A DNA stretch of 52,938 bases from Actinomycetes bacterium (GTDB lineage: Bacteria > Actinomycetota > Actinomycetes > Actinomycetales > Microbacteriaceae), in assembly GCA_023436775.1 (NCBI GenBank), contig JAEZHW010000011.1:1-52938 (forward strand). Reading direction: 5' to 3'. Below are positions 17,370 to 27,200 of this stretch, in pieces. Made by a program: the position numbers and the translations under genes. Numbering within the stretch: position 1 is the stretch's first letter; the number at the start of each line of letters is the position of its first letter. Below the pieces are notes generated by a model. That model did no database searches, was not told the DNA's origin, and saw only the letters and a list, made by a program, of their open reading frames with translations.

Positions 17370-17672
17370 CTAGCCTGCGGCCGTGAAGATGTCGATGGAA
17401 CCGCTGCGCAGGGTCACGATGGCGCGCTTGGTGTCCTTGCGCTTGCCGAGACCGAACCGCGTGCGGCGAGTCTTGCCCGGACGGTTCAGCGTGTTGATCG
17501 ATGCAACCTTCACGCCGAAGATCTTCTCGATGGCGAGCTTGATCTCCGTCTTGCTGGCACGGGGGTCAACCTCGAAGGTGTACTTGCCCTGGTCAATCAG
17601 GGAGTAGCTCTTCTCGGAAACCACCGGCGCGAAGATCACGTCGCGCGGGTCCTTGTCGTGAACGACGCTCAT
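17370..17672 (-). CDS. rplW: 50S ribosomal protein L23
   Basis: The 100-residue L23 sits at the exit tunnel and docks trigger factor and SRP. It is recognised from RDVIFAPVVSEKSYSLIDQG, KTEIKLAIEKIFGVKVASIN and GKTRRTRFGLGKRKDTKRAI. Its ATG overlaps the rplD stop codon by four bases. Confidence 0.95.
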   Translation of the reverse strand: MSVVHDKDPRDVIFAPVVSEKSYSLIDQGKYTFEVDPRASKTEIKLAIEKIFGVKVASINTLNRPGKTRRTRFGLGKRKDTKRAIVTLRSGSIDIFTAAG

Positions 17673-18331
17673 TCGCCGGCCTCCTCAGTAGCGGCAGCGG
17701 CAGCTGCCGGTGCGCCCGAGGCGAAGGCCTCGAATGCGGACTTGGTGAACACCACGTGGTCGGAAACGACCACGTCGTATGCGTTCAGCTGGTCCTGGAA
17801 CAGCACGTGCACATACGGCAGGTTGCGCACGCTCAGCAGGCCAGCCTCTTCGCTGCGGCCGAGGACAACGAGGACGTTGTTCTTGGCGCCGACAGCGTTC
17901 AGCACGGTCACGGCCGTCTTGGTCGACGGAGCGTCACCCTTGATCAGCGAGTCGACCACGTGGATCCGGCCGGCGCGAGCACGGTCGGACAGCACGCCAC
18001 GGAGGGCGGCAGCGATCATCTTCTTGGGGGTGCGCTGGGCGTAGTCGCGCGGCACGGGACCGTGCACGACGCCACCACCGCGGTGCTCGGGCTGACGGAC
18101 CGAACCCTGACGGCTACGACCGGTGCCCTTCTGCTTGAACGGCTTCTTGCCCGAACCGGAGACTTCGCCACGGTTCTTGGTCTTGTGCGTACCCTGACGG
18201 GCAGCGGCGAGCTGGGCCACCACAACCTGGTGGATCAGCGGCACGTTGGTCTGCACGTCGAAGTGCTCAGCCGGCAGTTCAACCGAGCCGGTCTTCTTAC
18301 CGGCGACATCGATAACGTCAACGACGGTCAT
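17669..18331 (-). CDS. rplD: 50S ribosomal protein L4
   Basis: The 220-residue L4 is an assembly protein whose long loop reaches the exit tunnel; in gammaproteobacteria it represses the S10 operon. The loop sequence is GTHKTKNRGEVSGSGKKPFK followed by GTGRSRQGSVRQPEHRGGG. It ends in an Ala/Glu-rich tail. It starts two bases after the rplC stop codon. Confidence 0.96.
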   Translation of the reverse strand: MTVVDVIDVAGKKTGSVELPAEHFDVQTNVPLIHQVVVAQLAAARQGTHKTKNRGEVSGSGKKPFKQKGTGRSRQGSVRQPEHRGGGVVHGPVPRDYAQRTPKKMIAAALRGVLSDRARAGRIHVVDSLIKGDAPSTKTAVTVLNAVGAKNNVLVVLGRSEEAGLLSVRNLPYVHVLFQDQLNAYDVVVSDHVVFTKSAFEAFASGAPAAAAAATEEAGE

Positions 18332-18333
18332 GG

Positions 18334-18987
18334 CTAGGCCCCCTTCACGGCGGAGCGAACGAAGACGAGGCGGCCCTTGGCGCCGGGGATGGCGCCCTTG
18401 ACCAGGATCAGGCCCTTCTCGGCGTCCACGGCGTGAACCAGCAGGTTCTGCACGGTGGTGCGGTCGCCGCCCATACGGCCGGCCATACGCATGCCCTTGA
18501 AGACGCGGCTCGGGGTGGCGCTGGCGCCAATCGAACCCGGCTTGCGGTGGTTACGGTGCGAACCGTGCGAAGCGGACACACCCTTGAAGTTGTGGCGCTT
18601 CATCACACCGGCGAAACCCTTACCCTTCGAGGTGCCCACGACGTCGACCTTCTGGCCGGCCTCGAAGATCTCGACGGAGATTTCCTGACCCAGCGAGTAC
18701 TCGGCTGCGTCGGCGGTGCGGAATTCGGTGATGTGACGGCGCGGGGTCACGCCTGCCTTGGCGAAGTGGCCAGCGGCGGGCTTGTTCACCTTGCGCGGGT
18801 CGATCTGGCCGAAGCCGATCTGCACGGCTGCGTAGCCGTCGACCTCTTCGTTGCGAACCTGGGTGACCACGTTCGGGCTTGCCTCGATCACCGTCACGGG
18901 GATCAGCTTGTTGTTTTCGTCCCAGACCTGGGTCATGCCGAGCTTGATGCCCAGCAGGCCCTTCGTCGTCTTGACTGCGGTTGCCAT
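18334..18987 (-). CDS. rplC: 50S ribosomal protein L3
   Basis: The 217-residue L3 is an early assembly protein near the peptidyl transferase centre. It has LLGIKLGMTQVWDENNKLIP, the loop GFAGVMKRHNFKGVSASHGS and PSRVFKGMRMAGRMGGDRTT. It is the second gene of the S10 operon, 19 bases after rpsJ. Confidence 0.97.
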   Translation of the reverse strand: MATAVKTTKGLLGIKLGMTQVWDENNKLIPVTVIEASPNVVTQVRNEEVDGYAAVQIGFGQIDPRKVNKPAAGHFAKAGVTPRRHITEFRTADAAEYSLGQEISVEIFEAGQKVDVVGTSKGKGFAGVMKRHNFKGVSASHGSHRNHRKPGSIGASATPSRVFKGMRMAGRMGGDRTTVQNLLVHAVDAEKGLILVKGAIPGAKGRLVFVRSAVKGA

Positions 18988-19006
18988 CGTCTGTCGTCCT
19001 CGGTTA

Positions 19007-19315
19007 CTAGAGCTTCAGCTCGGCGTTGACCTCGGCGGGCAGGTCGAGACGCGAGAGCGAGTCGACGGCCTTCGGGGTCGGGTCGATGATGTCGATCAGC
19101 CGCTTGTGCGTGCGCTTCTCAAAGTGCTCGCGGCTGTCCTTGTACTTGTGGGGGGAGCGGATAACCACCACGACGTTCTTTTCCGTCGGCAGCGGCACCG
19201 GGCCCACGACCGTTGCACCCGCTGCAGTGACCGTGTCGACGATCTTGCGGGCGGCGACGTCGAGCACCTCGTGGTCGTACGACTTCAGCCGAATGCGGAT
19301 CTTCTGTCCCGCCAT
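19007..19315 (-). CDS. rpsJ: 30S ribosomal protein S10
   Basis: The 102-residue S10 (NusE) serves in the small subunit and in NusB-dependent antitermination. The sequence runs MAGQKIRIRLKSYDHEVLD to LPAEVNAELKL and has the family length. The ATG at 19315 is preceded by GGAAGAGAGTCACTG. It is the first gene of the operon, after a non-coding leader of about 400 bases. In most relatives fusA-tuf lies upstream; here a lipoprotein gene and the protease-like array do. Confidence 0.97.
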   Translation of the reverse strand: MAGQKIRIRLKSYDHEVLDVAARKIVDTVTAAGATVVGPVPLPTEKNVVVVIRSPHKYKDSREHFEKRTHKRLIDIIDPTPKAVDSLSRLDLPAEVNAELKL

Positions 19316-19719
19316 CAGTGACTCTCTTCCTTCTGGGCCCTCGGCGACGTTCGTCGACTTAGGCTCTTCCCACTCCCGAGCTGGCGTCTGCCAGTCCGGA
19401 AACTTCGCGGCCCGCAGGCCTGCTCCACTGTTCGTATTACCAACCTGACCGACCCACGCGCTCGGGCGTGTCGCGCTGTTCGTGACACGCCGCCCGCACG
19501 ATGTTTGGGGCAGTCGGTAGTTGTTCACGCCTTGAGATGCGGTGTCCCGGAGGGCATTCGCGGCTACAAGGTGCCGTTCGAGCCCATGCGGGCGCAATTG
19601 GCGAACTTGTCAATAATGCCACACGGTTTGCGGACGCGCAAACGCGCGTCGGCAGTCTCCGGCGTGTCGCCGAGGGTCATGACGCGGTATGCCGTATCAG
19701 AACCCGGGTCAACAACACC
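19316..19719 (-). promoter_or_regulatory. Upstream region of the S10 operon
   Basis: No gene is visible in this 404-base gap. Going towards rpsJ on the minus strand it holds two overlapping hairpins (19626-19650), a TTGACA at 19613-19608, an inverted repeat GGCGTGTC-N11-GACACGCC (19465-19491) and a TAATAC (19439-19434) that could be a -10 box. If TAATAC is used, the S10 leader is about 110 bases. No convincing -35 box lies 17 bases before TAATAC, and no -10 follows the TTGACA, so the promoter assignment is tentative. Confidence 0.4.
19626..19650. terminator. Two mutually exclusive overlapping hairpins
   Basis: GTTTGCG-GACG-CGCAAAC (19626-19643) and GACGCGC-AAAC-GCGCGTC (19633-19650) are both perfect 7-bp stems with 4-base loops. 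They share the 11 bases 19633-19643, so only one can form at a time. They lie 70-94 bases after the lipoprotein stop codon on the minus strand. They could be a terminator or a switchable structure. Confidence 0.5.
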
Positions 19720-20205
19720 TTAGGGCAGCACCGCCATCGAGCCATCCCAAAGCCCCACCACTTGTAGGGCACCACCGGTCTGTTCAGCCAGTGCCTGCAA
19801 GGCAGCGAAGCGCGCATCCCCGTCCGGGAGCACCGTGCCCGCGGGCGCCGCGACCACGATGCCGCGTGCGCCGCCGACGCCGGCACCGGCGAGCTCCTCG
19901 CCGCGCAGGTGGATCGGCAGGAAGCCGCCATCGACGTGGAATATCCAGAACGCATCCGAGTCGGTGTCTCGCGGCTCCGCGCGTTCTCCGGCCACCACCT
20001 TGGTCAGGCGGCCCTTGATGGTGAGGCGATCCGGCAACGTGGCGAGGTCGATCGGCGCAGGCACGTCTGGCTCCTCTGGGTGCACCGGCGCAGGTTCCGG
20101 TTGGCCCGGCTCAGCCGAACCGGTCGGCTGCGCACAGCCGGCAACCACAGCGAGCACCGTGGCCGCGGCTGCGACCGCCGCCATTGTGCGTCCCTGGCCT
20201 GCCAT
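19720..20205 (-). CDS. Small lipoprotein of unknown function
   Basis: The 161-residue product has a signal peptide and lipobox (AAVAAAATVLAVVAGC), so it should be lipid-anchored on the outer face of the membrane. A Pro/Glu-rich linker (PGQPEPAPVHPEEPDVP) precedes a small soluble domain of about 110 residues, with LPDRLTIKGRLTKVVAGER and FWIFHVDGGFLPIHLRGEEL. I do not recognise the family. The ATG at 20205 is supported by GGGGGAGGAG just upstream; longer in-frame readings lack a signal peptide. It lies 62 bases after the array's last member and may be cotranscribed with it, so it may serve the same secreted system. A third-position bias like its array neighbours supports coding. Confidence 0.75.
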   Translation of the reverse strand: MAGQGRTMAAVAAAATVLAVVAGCAQPTGSAEPGQPEPAPVHPEEPDVPAPIDLATLPDRLTIKGRLTKVVAGERAEPRDTDSDAFWIFHVDGGFLPIHLRGEELAGAGVGGARGIVVAAPAGTVLPDGDARFAALQALAEQTGGALQVVGLWDGSMAVLP

Positions 20206-20267
20206 CGCGTCTCCTCCCCCGGAATTACCGCCGAGACTAGCCCTGATTGCTATGGATTGCCCCGCAA

Positions 20268-23200
20268 TTACTTGGCCACCTTGGCGGTCTTCGCGCTGGT
20301 GAGCACCAGCGGCACCGCACCATTGCTGTCGTGGGTGTAGCTGACGCGCACCGTGATCCGCTTGCCAGCATCGGCCTTCACCAGCTGATAACTCGCGCCA
20401 GTAGCCCCCGCGATCGCCTTGCCGTCCCGCAGCCACTGGAAGGTGACGGCGATGTCGTTCGTGGACTCGGACCCGGCGTTGGTGTTCTCCTGCGTGCGGG
20501 CCGTGCCCTGCAGCGCGGCCTCCAGCACCACACCGACCTTCGCCTTGCCGACAATCTTGGGCTTGCTAGCGCCATAGACCGAGAACGCACGCGCCGTGGT
20601 GAAATGTTCCACCTGGGTGTACCCAGCCTGAGTGATCAGAATGCGCACGTGCAGCAATGCCCCGTTGCCATCGGCCTTGCCGGGCACGTAGGTGCTCTTC
20701 GTGGCTCCCTTGATCGCCTTGCCGCCTCGGTACCACTGGTAGCTGCGCTTGGCATCAAGATCCCCGATACCGTCCGTGCCGGCACCAGTCCCCGGGCTGG
20801 GTGCGGCGAGGACGACCTTGTCGTCAACGACGGAGTCGCTCGCCAAGCCCCGGTGCTCCCACTGCTGCTGCGCGGTCGGTGTATCCCAGAACAGGGCCTG
20901 GCCCACGGGCGCGGTCTCGCGGCTGAGCACCGAGCCGCCCACCCACCCGTCATAGGCAAAAGTGGTCCGCATCGACAGGCGCTTACCGAGGTCCGCCGCC
21001 GTGACGAGGTAGGTCGGCCCGGTCGCGCCCGCAATCGCCTTGCCGTTGCGGTACCACTGCCAGGTCCGCGTCAGCGTCGTGTCGGGGTGGTTGATGTAGT
21101 CCTCGTCCACGTAGAACTGCAGGTTGTTGGCCTCCAGCGTGTAGCCCACGGCCACATAGGGACCGACGAACTTCGACCAGAACCATTCAATCTGGTACAG
21201 CGACTTCGGCACAGCGCGATCGATCACCACCGTGGTGTACGCCTTCTTGGTGACAGTGACGCGCACCTTCAGTGTCTTGTCGAAGTCAGCGTTCACCGGC
21301 TTATAGCTCGCCTTGGTCGCACCCTTGATGGCCTTGCCCGCGCGGTACCACTGGTACTTCACCGTGACCCCTGGTTCGGTGATCACCCCGGCGGTGAGTG
21401 CAGCATCCAGTACGCCGGTTGCTGCGTTCCGCGTCACTGCGTCCGGCGTCTTGGAGCCCGCAATCACGCCAGCCGACACCTTGGCCGTCTTGACGCTGGT
21501 TTCGGTCAACGCCACCAGCGCCCCGAGCTTCGCCGAGACTTTGACACTGATCTTCTTGCCCTTGTCGGCAGCAACGAGGGTGTAGGTCGCGCCGGTGGCG
21601 TGCTTAATCGTCTTCCCATCACGCAGCCATTGGTACGACAGCGTCGGCACGATCAGGCTGCCACCTGGACCCTGGCGGAAGTTGCCGACCTCGGCCACGA
21701 CGGTCGCACCCACGCGAACGCTGCCCTGGACGACCGGCTTCTGGGACGAGACGATGCCGTAGTAGCCCTGCGCGGATGTCACCGATGCCGTGGACTCAAA
21801 GTCGTAGCCTGCGGTCGGCGGGGTCACCCGCACCGTCAGTGCAGCGAGGCGGTCAGCCGCCACCGGCTTGTAGGTCGCCTTCGTCGCACCAGAGATCGCC
21901 TTGCCGTTCCGGAACCACTGGTACTTGAACGGCACTTCCAGCTGACTGTAGCCATCTACGCGGGCGCGGAGCGAGCTGCCCTGCTCAACGATCGTCACCG
22001 TCCCAGTCCCCGCAACAACCTGCTCGACAATGCCGTAGAACTCGTCCCAGTACTCGTCGTAGTTGACGACATAGTTCGACCAGCGCGCCTTGCTCTGCTT
22101 CCCGTCCGATTTCACAATGAGCCTGGCGCGCAGCGCGTAGCCAAGATCTTTGGCCGTCGGCGTATATGACGGCTTGTTGGCTCCGGAAATGGCGGTGCTC
22201 TTGAGCGTGTACAGGTTGACGCGGTACCACTGGTACGTGTACTGCTGGCCAGTGAACTCGTCGCTGATGGTCCACCAGATGGGCCGACCAACCTGGAACT
22301 CCTCCGACTCCGACCACACGTAGGCCTGATCGAACAGGTTCGGGGAGATCGGGCCACTTGCGGGACTGGTGACCTCGATCACCGCGCTGCTGGCCGAGGT
22401 GCTGATGACCTTCACCTTGACGGCCACCGCCCACACGTTGCTGCGGTTCTGGAAGGTCTCGCCTGCCCGATAGGTGGAACGATGCACGTCGCGGCCAACG
22501 GTTCCGGTCACCGAGGCAACGCTGCGACCAATCAGCTGCGTCTGATCCCACGGAGCGCCGTTGACGCTGCCGATGCGGTTCCTCATGTCGACGTCGTTGT
22601 CGGCGCGGAGCACGCGGACGCCGGACTCAAGGCAGAATCCGTTCCGGTCCTGGTACGGCTTCTCGGGCTCCGAAACCTGGCATTCTTCACCGATCGTCTG
22701 GTACTGGGCGTCTGTGCCGCGCAGATTGCGATACTCAACGAAGAACTGTGCGCCGGTGTTGTCCTGAATGACCACGGCCCGCAGGCCCTTGCCCTCACCC
22801 ACGTCCTTGATGGTGAAGCGCTGCGTCTTGCCGCGCGGTGCGTACTTGTAGTCGGTGCCCTGCGCCCACAGGCCCGCCCGGATCGCGTTCGGGGCGGACA
22901 GCGCCCCACCGGTCATGTCGAGAATGCTGAAGCCCATCACATCCAGCAGGTCGCCGTACTCGCGGTTGACACACTGGTCGGTGCCGACCCCATAGTTCGG
23001 ACCGCTGATGGTCAAGTTGAGAGAACTCGAGAACGACGGGACGCGGCACTCCAGCCAGTTGGCGTGGCCGAAGGACATGTTGTGGCCCAGTTCGTGACTG
23101 AGCGTGCCGAATCCAGCGTCCGTGGACAGGTTGGTCAGGTGCAGCACGCCACCGGTGTTCACGGAGTAGCCGAGCGTCCCCAGGCCCAGACCACAGTCCG

Positions 23201-24116
23201 CTTCATTGGCTTCCGGGAGCACGATCACCAGGTGGTCATTGAAGCGTGCGCTGTTATAGCCGAGCGGTACGGCCTTGGCTCGAGCTTGGTTCCACAGGTT
23301 CGTCAAGGCGGTGTCCGAGGCGCAGGTGCCGCCTGCCGTCGCCTGGGAAAAATCGCTGACCCCGCGCAGCTCAAAACGAATCTTGCCGGCCGACTGCTTT
23401 GACCAATATGCGTCGGTGTGTGCCACGGCGGCGGAGACGCGCGAGGCCATCTGGCCAGCATCCGGATACACCGCCGGACCAGCAGGGGCCATCAGCACCG
23501 CATAGATCCGATGCGTGGCCGACTGGGTTGGCGTGAAGTTGATGCCGGCAGCGACGCCGCTGCCCGGCTTGTTCGCCGCCTCGGCGGCCACCACCTGCGC
23601 CACCCGCAACGGTGCGGCCGCCTGGAGCGCCGCGAAGTCCGCTGCCTCGTCACCGGTCAGTTCAACGCCTGCCGGAGCTTCCAGCGTCACGGTGACGCGG
23701 CCAGGCAGGATGTTGGACACGGTCGAGGCATCCAGCGCCAGAAGGCCATACGCACTGACATCAAAGGGCACCACTTCCGGCCCCGAGGCCTTCGGCAGCT
23801 TGTGCGTGAATGGCCGCAGCTCGCCGGTCCAGCGCAGCGATCCCGCCGCCGTCGCCGGCTCCGCTGCCGGCTGCTCGGCTGGCTCTTCGGCGTGGTCCTC
23901 GTCCGAGCCGACACCAGGTTCCGGCGCCGTGTCCTCGTCCGTAGTGGGCGGCGTACCTCCGGCCTCATCGGACTCGGTCAGCGGGGCGACGACCGCTGCA
24001 TCCGGTTCCGGCAGATCGTCTGCCGCGGCGGCCGGTGCCACGCCCAGAAGCCCCACCAACAGGGCAAGGACGGCACCTGCGGCGGTCCCACGACGATGAG
24101 AATGCGGTGCGCGCAT
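20268..24116 (-). CDS. Secreted metzincin-like zinc protease with seven Ig-like modules (array member 1)
   Basis: The 1282-residue protein starts with a Sec signal peptide (AAGAVLALLVGLLGVAPAAA) and an acidic Pro/Glu/Asp-rich linker (about 35-90). A protease domain follows (about 95-520) with HELGHNMSFGH at 341-351: two histidines and the glutamate of HExxH plus a third histidine. A Met-turn-like YGDLLDVMGF lies near 387-396. This arrangement fits the gametolysin-like M11 metzincins, although position 8 is Ser rather than the usual Gly. Seven modules of the YQWYRDGKxIxGATxxxYxP type fill the rest to the C-terminus. No sorting signal or membrane anchor is seen, so it is probably released. The ATG at 24116 is preceded by GGGGGATAATC. 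Substrate unknown. Confidence 0.85.
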   Translation of the reverse strand: MRAPHSHRRGTAAGAVLALLVGLLGVAPAAAADDLPEPDAAVVAPLTESDEAGGTPPTTDEDTAPEPGVGSDEDHAEEPAEQPAAEPATAAGSLRWTGELRPFTHKLPKASGPEVVPFDVSAYGLLALDASTVSNILPGRVTVTLEAPAGVELTGDEAADFAALQAAAPLRVAQVVAAEAANKPGSGVAAGINFTPTQSATHRIYAVLMAPAGPAVYPDAGQMASRVSAAVAHTDAYWSKQSAGKIRFELRGVSDFSQATAGGTCASDTALTNLWNQARAKAVPLGYNSARFNDHLVIVLPEANEADCGLGLGTLGYSVNTGGVLHLTNLSTDAGFGTLSHELGHNMSFGHANWLECRVPSFSSSLNLTISGPNYGVGTDQCVNREYGDLLDVMGFSILDMTGGALSAPNAIRAGLWAQGTDYKYAPRGKTQRFTIKDVGEGKGLRAVVIQDNTGAQFFVEYRNLRGTDAQYQTIGEECQVSEPEKPYQDRNGFCLESGVRVLRADNDVDMRNRIGSVNGAPWDQTQLIGRSVASVTGTVGRDVHRSTYRAGETFQNRSNVWAVAVKVKVISTSASSAVIEVTSPASGPISPNLFDQAYVWSESEEFQVGRPIWWTISDEFTGQQYTYQWYRVNLYTLKSTAISGANKPSYTPTAKDLGYALRARLIVKSDGKQSKARWSNYVVNYDEYWDEFYGIVEQVVAGTGTVTIVEQGSSLRARVDGYSQLEVPFKYQWFRNGKAISGATKATYKPVAADRLAALTVRVTPPTAGYDFESTASVTSAQGYYGIVSSQKPVVQGSVRVGATVVAEVGNFRQGPGGSLIVPTLSYQWLRDGKTIKHATGATYTLVAADKGKKISVKVSAKLGALVALTETSVKTAKVSAGVIAGSKTPDAVTRNAATGVLDAALTAGVITEPGVTVKYQWYRAGKAIKGATKASYKPVNADFDKTLKVRVTVTKKAYTTVVIDRAVPKSLYQIEWFWSKFVGPYVAVGYTLEANNLQFYVDEDYINHPDTTLTRTWQWYRNGKAIAGATGPTYLVTAADLGKRLSMRTTFAYDGWVGGSVLSRETAPVGQALFWDTPTAQQQWEHRGLASDSVVDDKVVLAAPSPGTGAGTDGIGDLDAKRSYQWYRGGKAIKGATKSTYVPGKADGNGALLHVRILITQAGYTQVEHFTTARAFSVYGASKPKIVGKAKVGVVLEAALQGTARTQENTNAGSESTNDIAVTFQWLRDGKAIAGATGASYQLVKADAGKRITVRVSYTHDSNGAVPLVLTSAKTAKVAK

Positions 24117-24297
24117 GATTATCCCCCAGAGTGCGTGACGGAACCCGGATCGGGTGTAGCTCCGTTGATTCTCACTGAGTATGGCGCAGATACACGAACC
24201 GCGATAGCCGCGTTTTCCACCACAGTGCAGAAAACCGGCACCGAAACGCAACATCCGCCACCCTCGTGTCGCCAGCGAAGGGTTGGTCCAGGCGACG

Positions 24298-27200
24298 CTA
24301 CTTGACGACCTTCTTGGTCTTGGCGCTGGTGACCACCTGGGACACGTAGCCATTACTGGCATGGCGATACGTCACCCGAACGGACAACTTCTTGCCCACA
24401 TCGACCTTCACCGGCGTGTACAGGCTCGTGACAGCACCGGGGATCGTTTTCCCGTCCCGCAGCCACTGGTAGTTGACCGTGATCTCGGAGGTTGCGGTTG
24501 CGCCAGCGGTGGTGTTCTTCTGAATCTGGGCGGTCCCTTGTGGGACCGCTTGAAGGGTGACGCCCACCTTTGCGGTTCCGAGGATCTTCGGCTTCGTTGC
24601 CCCGTAGACCGAGAACGCTCGCGCCAAGCTGTACACCTCGACCGGGGTGTATCCCGACTTCGAGATCGTGACGCGCACATGCAGGCGCTTACCATTCGCG
24701 TCCCCGCTGCCCGGGGTATAGGTCGCCTTCGTGGCGCCCGTGATCGCCTTCCCATCGCGGTACCACTGGTAGGCCCGCTTGGCGCTGAGGTCTGCGATAC
24801 CGTCCCGGCCTGCGCCGTCACCGGGCAGGGGCGCGCTCAACACGACCTTGCCGTTCACCACGGCCGTGTCGACAGGCTCCCGCTCCCGCCACTGCTGCTG
24901 AATGTCCGGCGCATCAGCGAATGCGACGTCGCCCACCTTGACCGTCTTCCGGCTCGTTACTGAGCCAGTAATAGTCCCCGGCACCCGGAAGGTGAGTTTC
25001 ACCGAGAGTCGCTTGCCACGGTCGGCCGAGGTCACCGTGTAGGTCTCGCCAGTGGCGTTCTTGATCGCCTTGCCGTCCCGCAGCCACTGCCACTTGCGGT
25101 CCAGGACACTGCCGTCGACGGCCGAGCCCTCCAACGTAAAGGTGTGGCTCGCGATCTGGATGGTGCTGCCCACGGCCAGGGTGCCTTGCAACGACCGGTC
25201 CCAGTCCCACTCAACCTGGTACAGCGACTTCGGCGCGGTTCGATCCATCACCACCGTGGTGTACGCCTTCTTGGTGACAGTGACCCGCACCTTCAGCGTC
25301 TTGTCGAAGTCGGCGTTGACCGGCTTGTAGGTGGCCTTGGTTGCACCCTTGATCTTCTTGCCCGCGCGATACCACTGGTACTTCGTGGTCACTCCGGACT
25401 GGGTGATGACGCCTGCGGTAAGTTTGGCGTCCAGCACGCCTGTCGATGCATTGCGTGTCACCGCACCCGGCGACTTGGATCCGGCGATCACGCCGCTAGC
25501 GACCTTGGAGGTCTTGCTACTCGTCTGGGTGAGCGTGAGGAGGGCGCCCGACTTGGCGGTCACCTTCACCGAGATCTTCTTGCCCTTATCCGCCGCCTTC
25601 AGCGTGTACGTTGCAGACTTCGCACCCGAGATGCTCTTCCCGTCACGCTGCCACTGGTACGTCAGCGTCGGAGTCACCGGGACCGAGAGCGGGTCGGCGG
25701 CGGGGCCGGTCTGGAAGCTTCCCAGGGTCGCATGCAGCGTCTCGCCGACGCGCAGTGTGCCGGTGATGGCTGGCTTCTGCGTGGAGGTGATGTTGTAGTA
25801 GCCCTCGTCCGAGAAGATCTGCCAGGTACCGCCCTCCGGCGGCAGGGAATCATCATGCATCACCCAGCCGGTGCTGATCTTGGGCGCCTGGACACGAACC
25901 TTGATCCTGGCGTTTTTGTCCGACGAAGTGGGCTTGTAGGACGCCTTCGTCGCATCCTTGATCGCCTTCCCGTTGCGATACCACTGGTACCGCCAGGGAG
26001 CGTCGAGGGTCGACAACTGGCTCAGTTGCGCCTTCAAGGATGATCCGGCCTGCACGATGGTGAGCTGCCCTGGACCTTCGATGACGTGCGGCTGGATGCC
26101 GAAGACATTCTCACCAACAACGTTGGCCACAGTCCTGATCAGTGCCGACTTGCTGGATGCGCCGTTCCGTTTCAGCGTCACGGTCACCGCGAGCGCATGA
26201 TCGAGGTCAGCGGCGACCGGGATGTAATACGACTTGGTCGCGCCCTTGATCACAGTCTGCGTTGCCGTGGTCATATTGATGCGCGTCCACTTGTAGGTGT
26301 ACTGGTCCGCGACGTAGGTATCTGGCAACTGCACCCAGATCGGGTCGCCCACCCGGTAGGTGTCGCTCGCAGACCAGACTTGCAGGTCCTCATCGTCACC
26401 GTTCAGCAAGGGCAGCTGCGTACTGCCCTTGGGGCTGGTGACCTCGATCACCGCGCTCGACGCTGACGTCGAGACGACCTTCACTTTCACTGCGCCCGCA
26501 CTCGACGTGTTCCGGAAGGTTTCGCCCGCACGGAATGTGGAACGGTGCTGGTACCGAGCGTCGTCGTTGGTGATCTGCCCAATACTCCGCCCGATCAACT
26601 GCGTCTGATCCCAGGGACGACCGTTGTAGCCTGCGCCTGCTGCGCCGCCGTAATCCGGGTCGTTCTGTGCCCGCAGGATGCGCACGCCACGGTCGGTGCA
26701 GTAGCCGGAGCCCGCTGCTACGGAGCAGTACTGGCCCATCCCCGCATACTGCGCGTCCGTGCCCTTCAGATTGCGGTACTCGACAAAGAAGGTTGCACCG
26801 TCCACATCCTGCACGATCACGCTGCGCAGTCCCGTCGTGTTGCCGACGTCCTTCAAGGTGTACCGCTTGGTGGTGCCAGAAGCCGCCACGGCATAGTCGG
26901 TACCAGCCTTCCACAGCCCCGCCCGAATAGCGTTGGGCGCCGAGAGCGATCCCCCGTCCTTACCGTCAACGCCAAAACCCATGATGTCGAGCAAGTCGCC
27001 GTACTCCCGGTTGAGGCACTCGCCGGTATCGGTGCCAAGCATCGGGTCGCCCTTAGGCAGATTGAGCGCACTGCCGAAGGAGGACACGCGGCACTCGAGC
27101 CAGTTCGCGTGGCCGAAGGAGAAGTTGTGCCCCAGCTCATGCTTGAGCGTGGCGAGGCCCACAGCAGAATTCAGCCCAGTCAACTGCAGTGTGCCGCCCG

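Noticed and set aside
19511..19525. Third copy of the 22-bp array element near the S10 operon (cagtcggtagttgtt)
   Set aside because: Only part of the element matches, the CCTA half is missing and no symmetry remains; likely chance.
20247..22169. 640-codon plus-strand open frame opposite array member 1
   Set aside because: It is the antisense shadow of the repeated modules, has no signal peptide or known motif, and the minus strand has clear domains.
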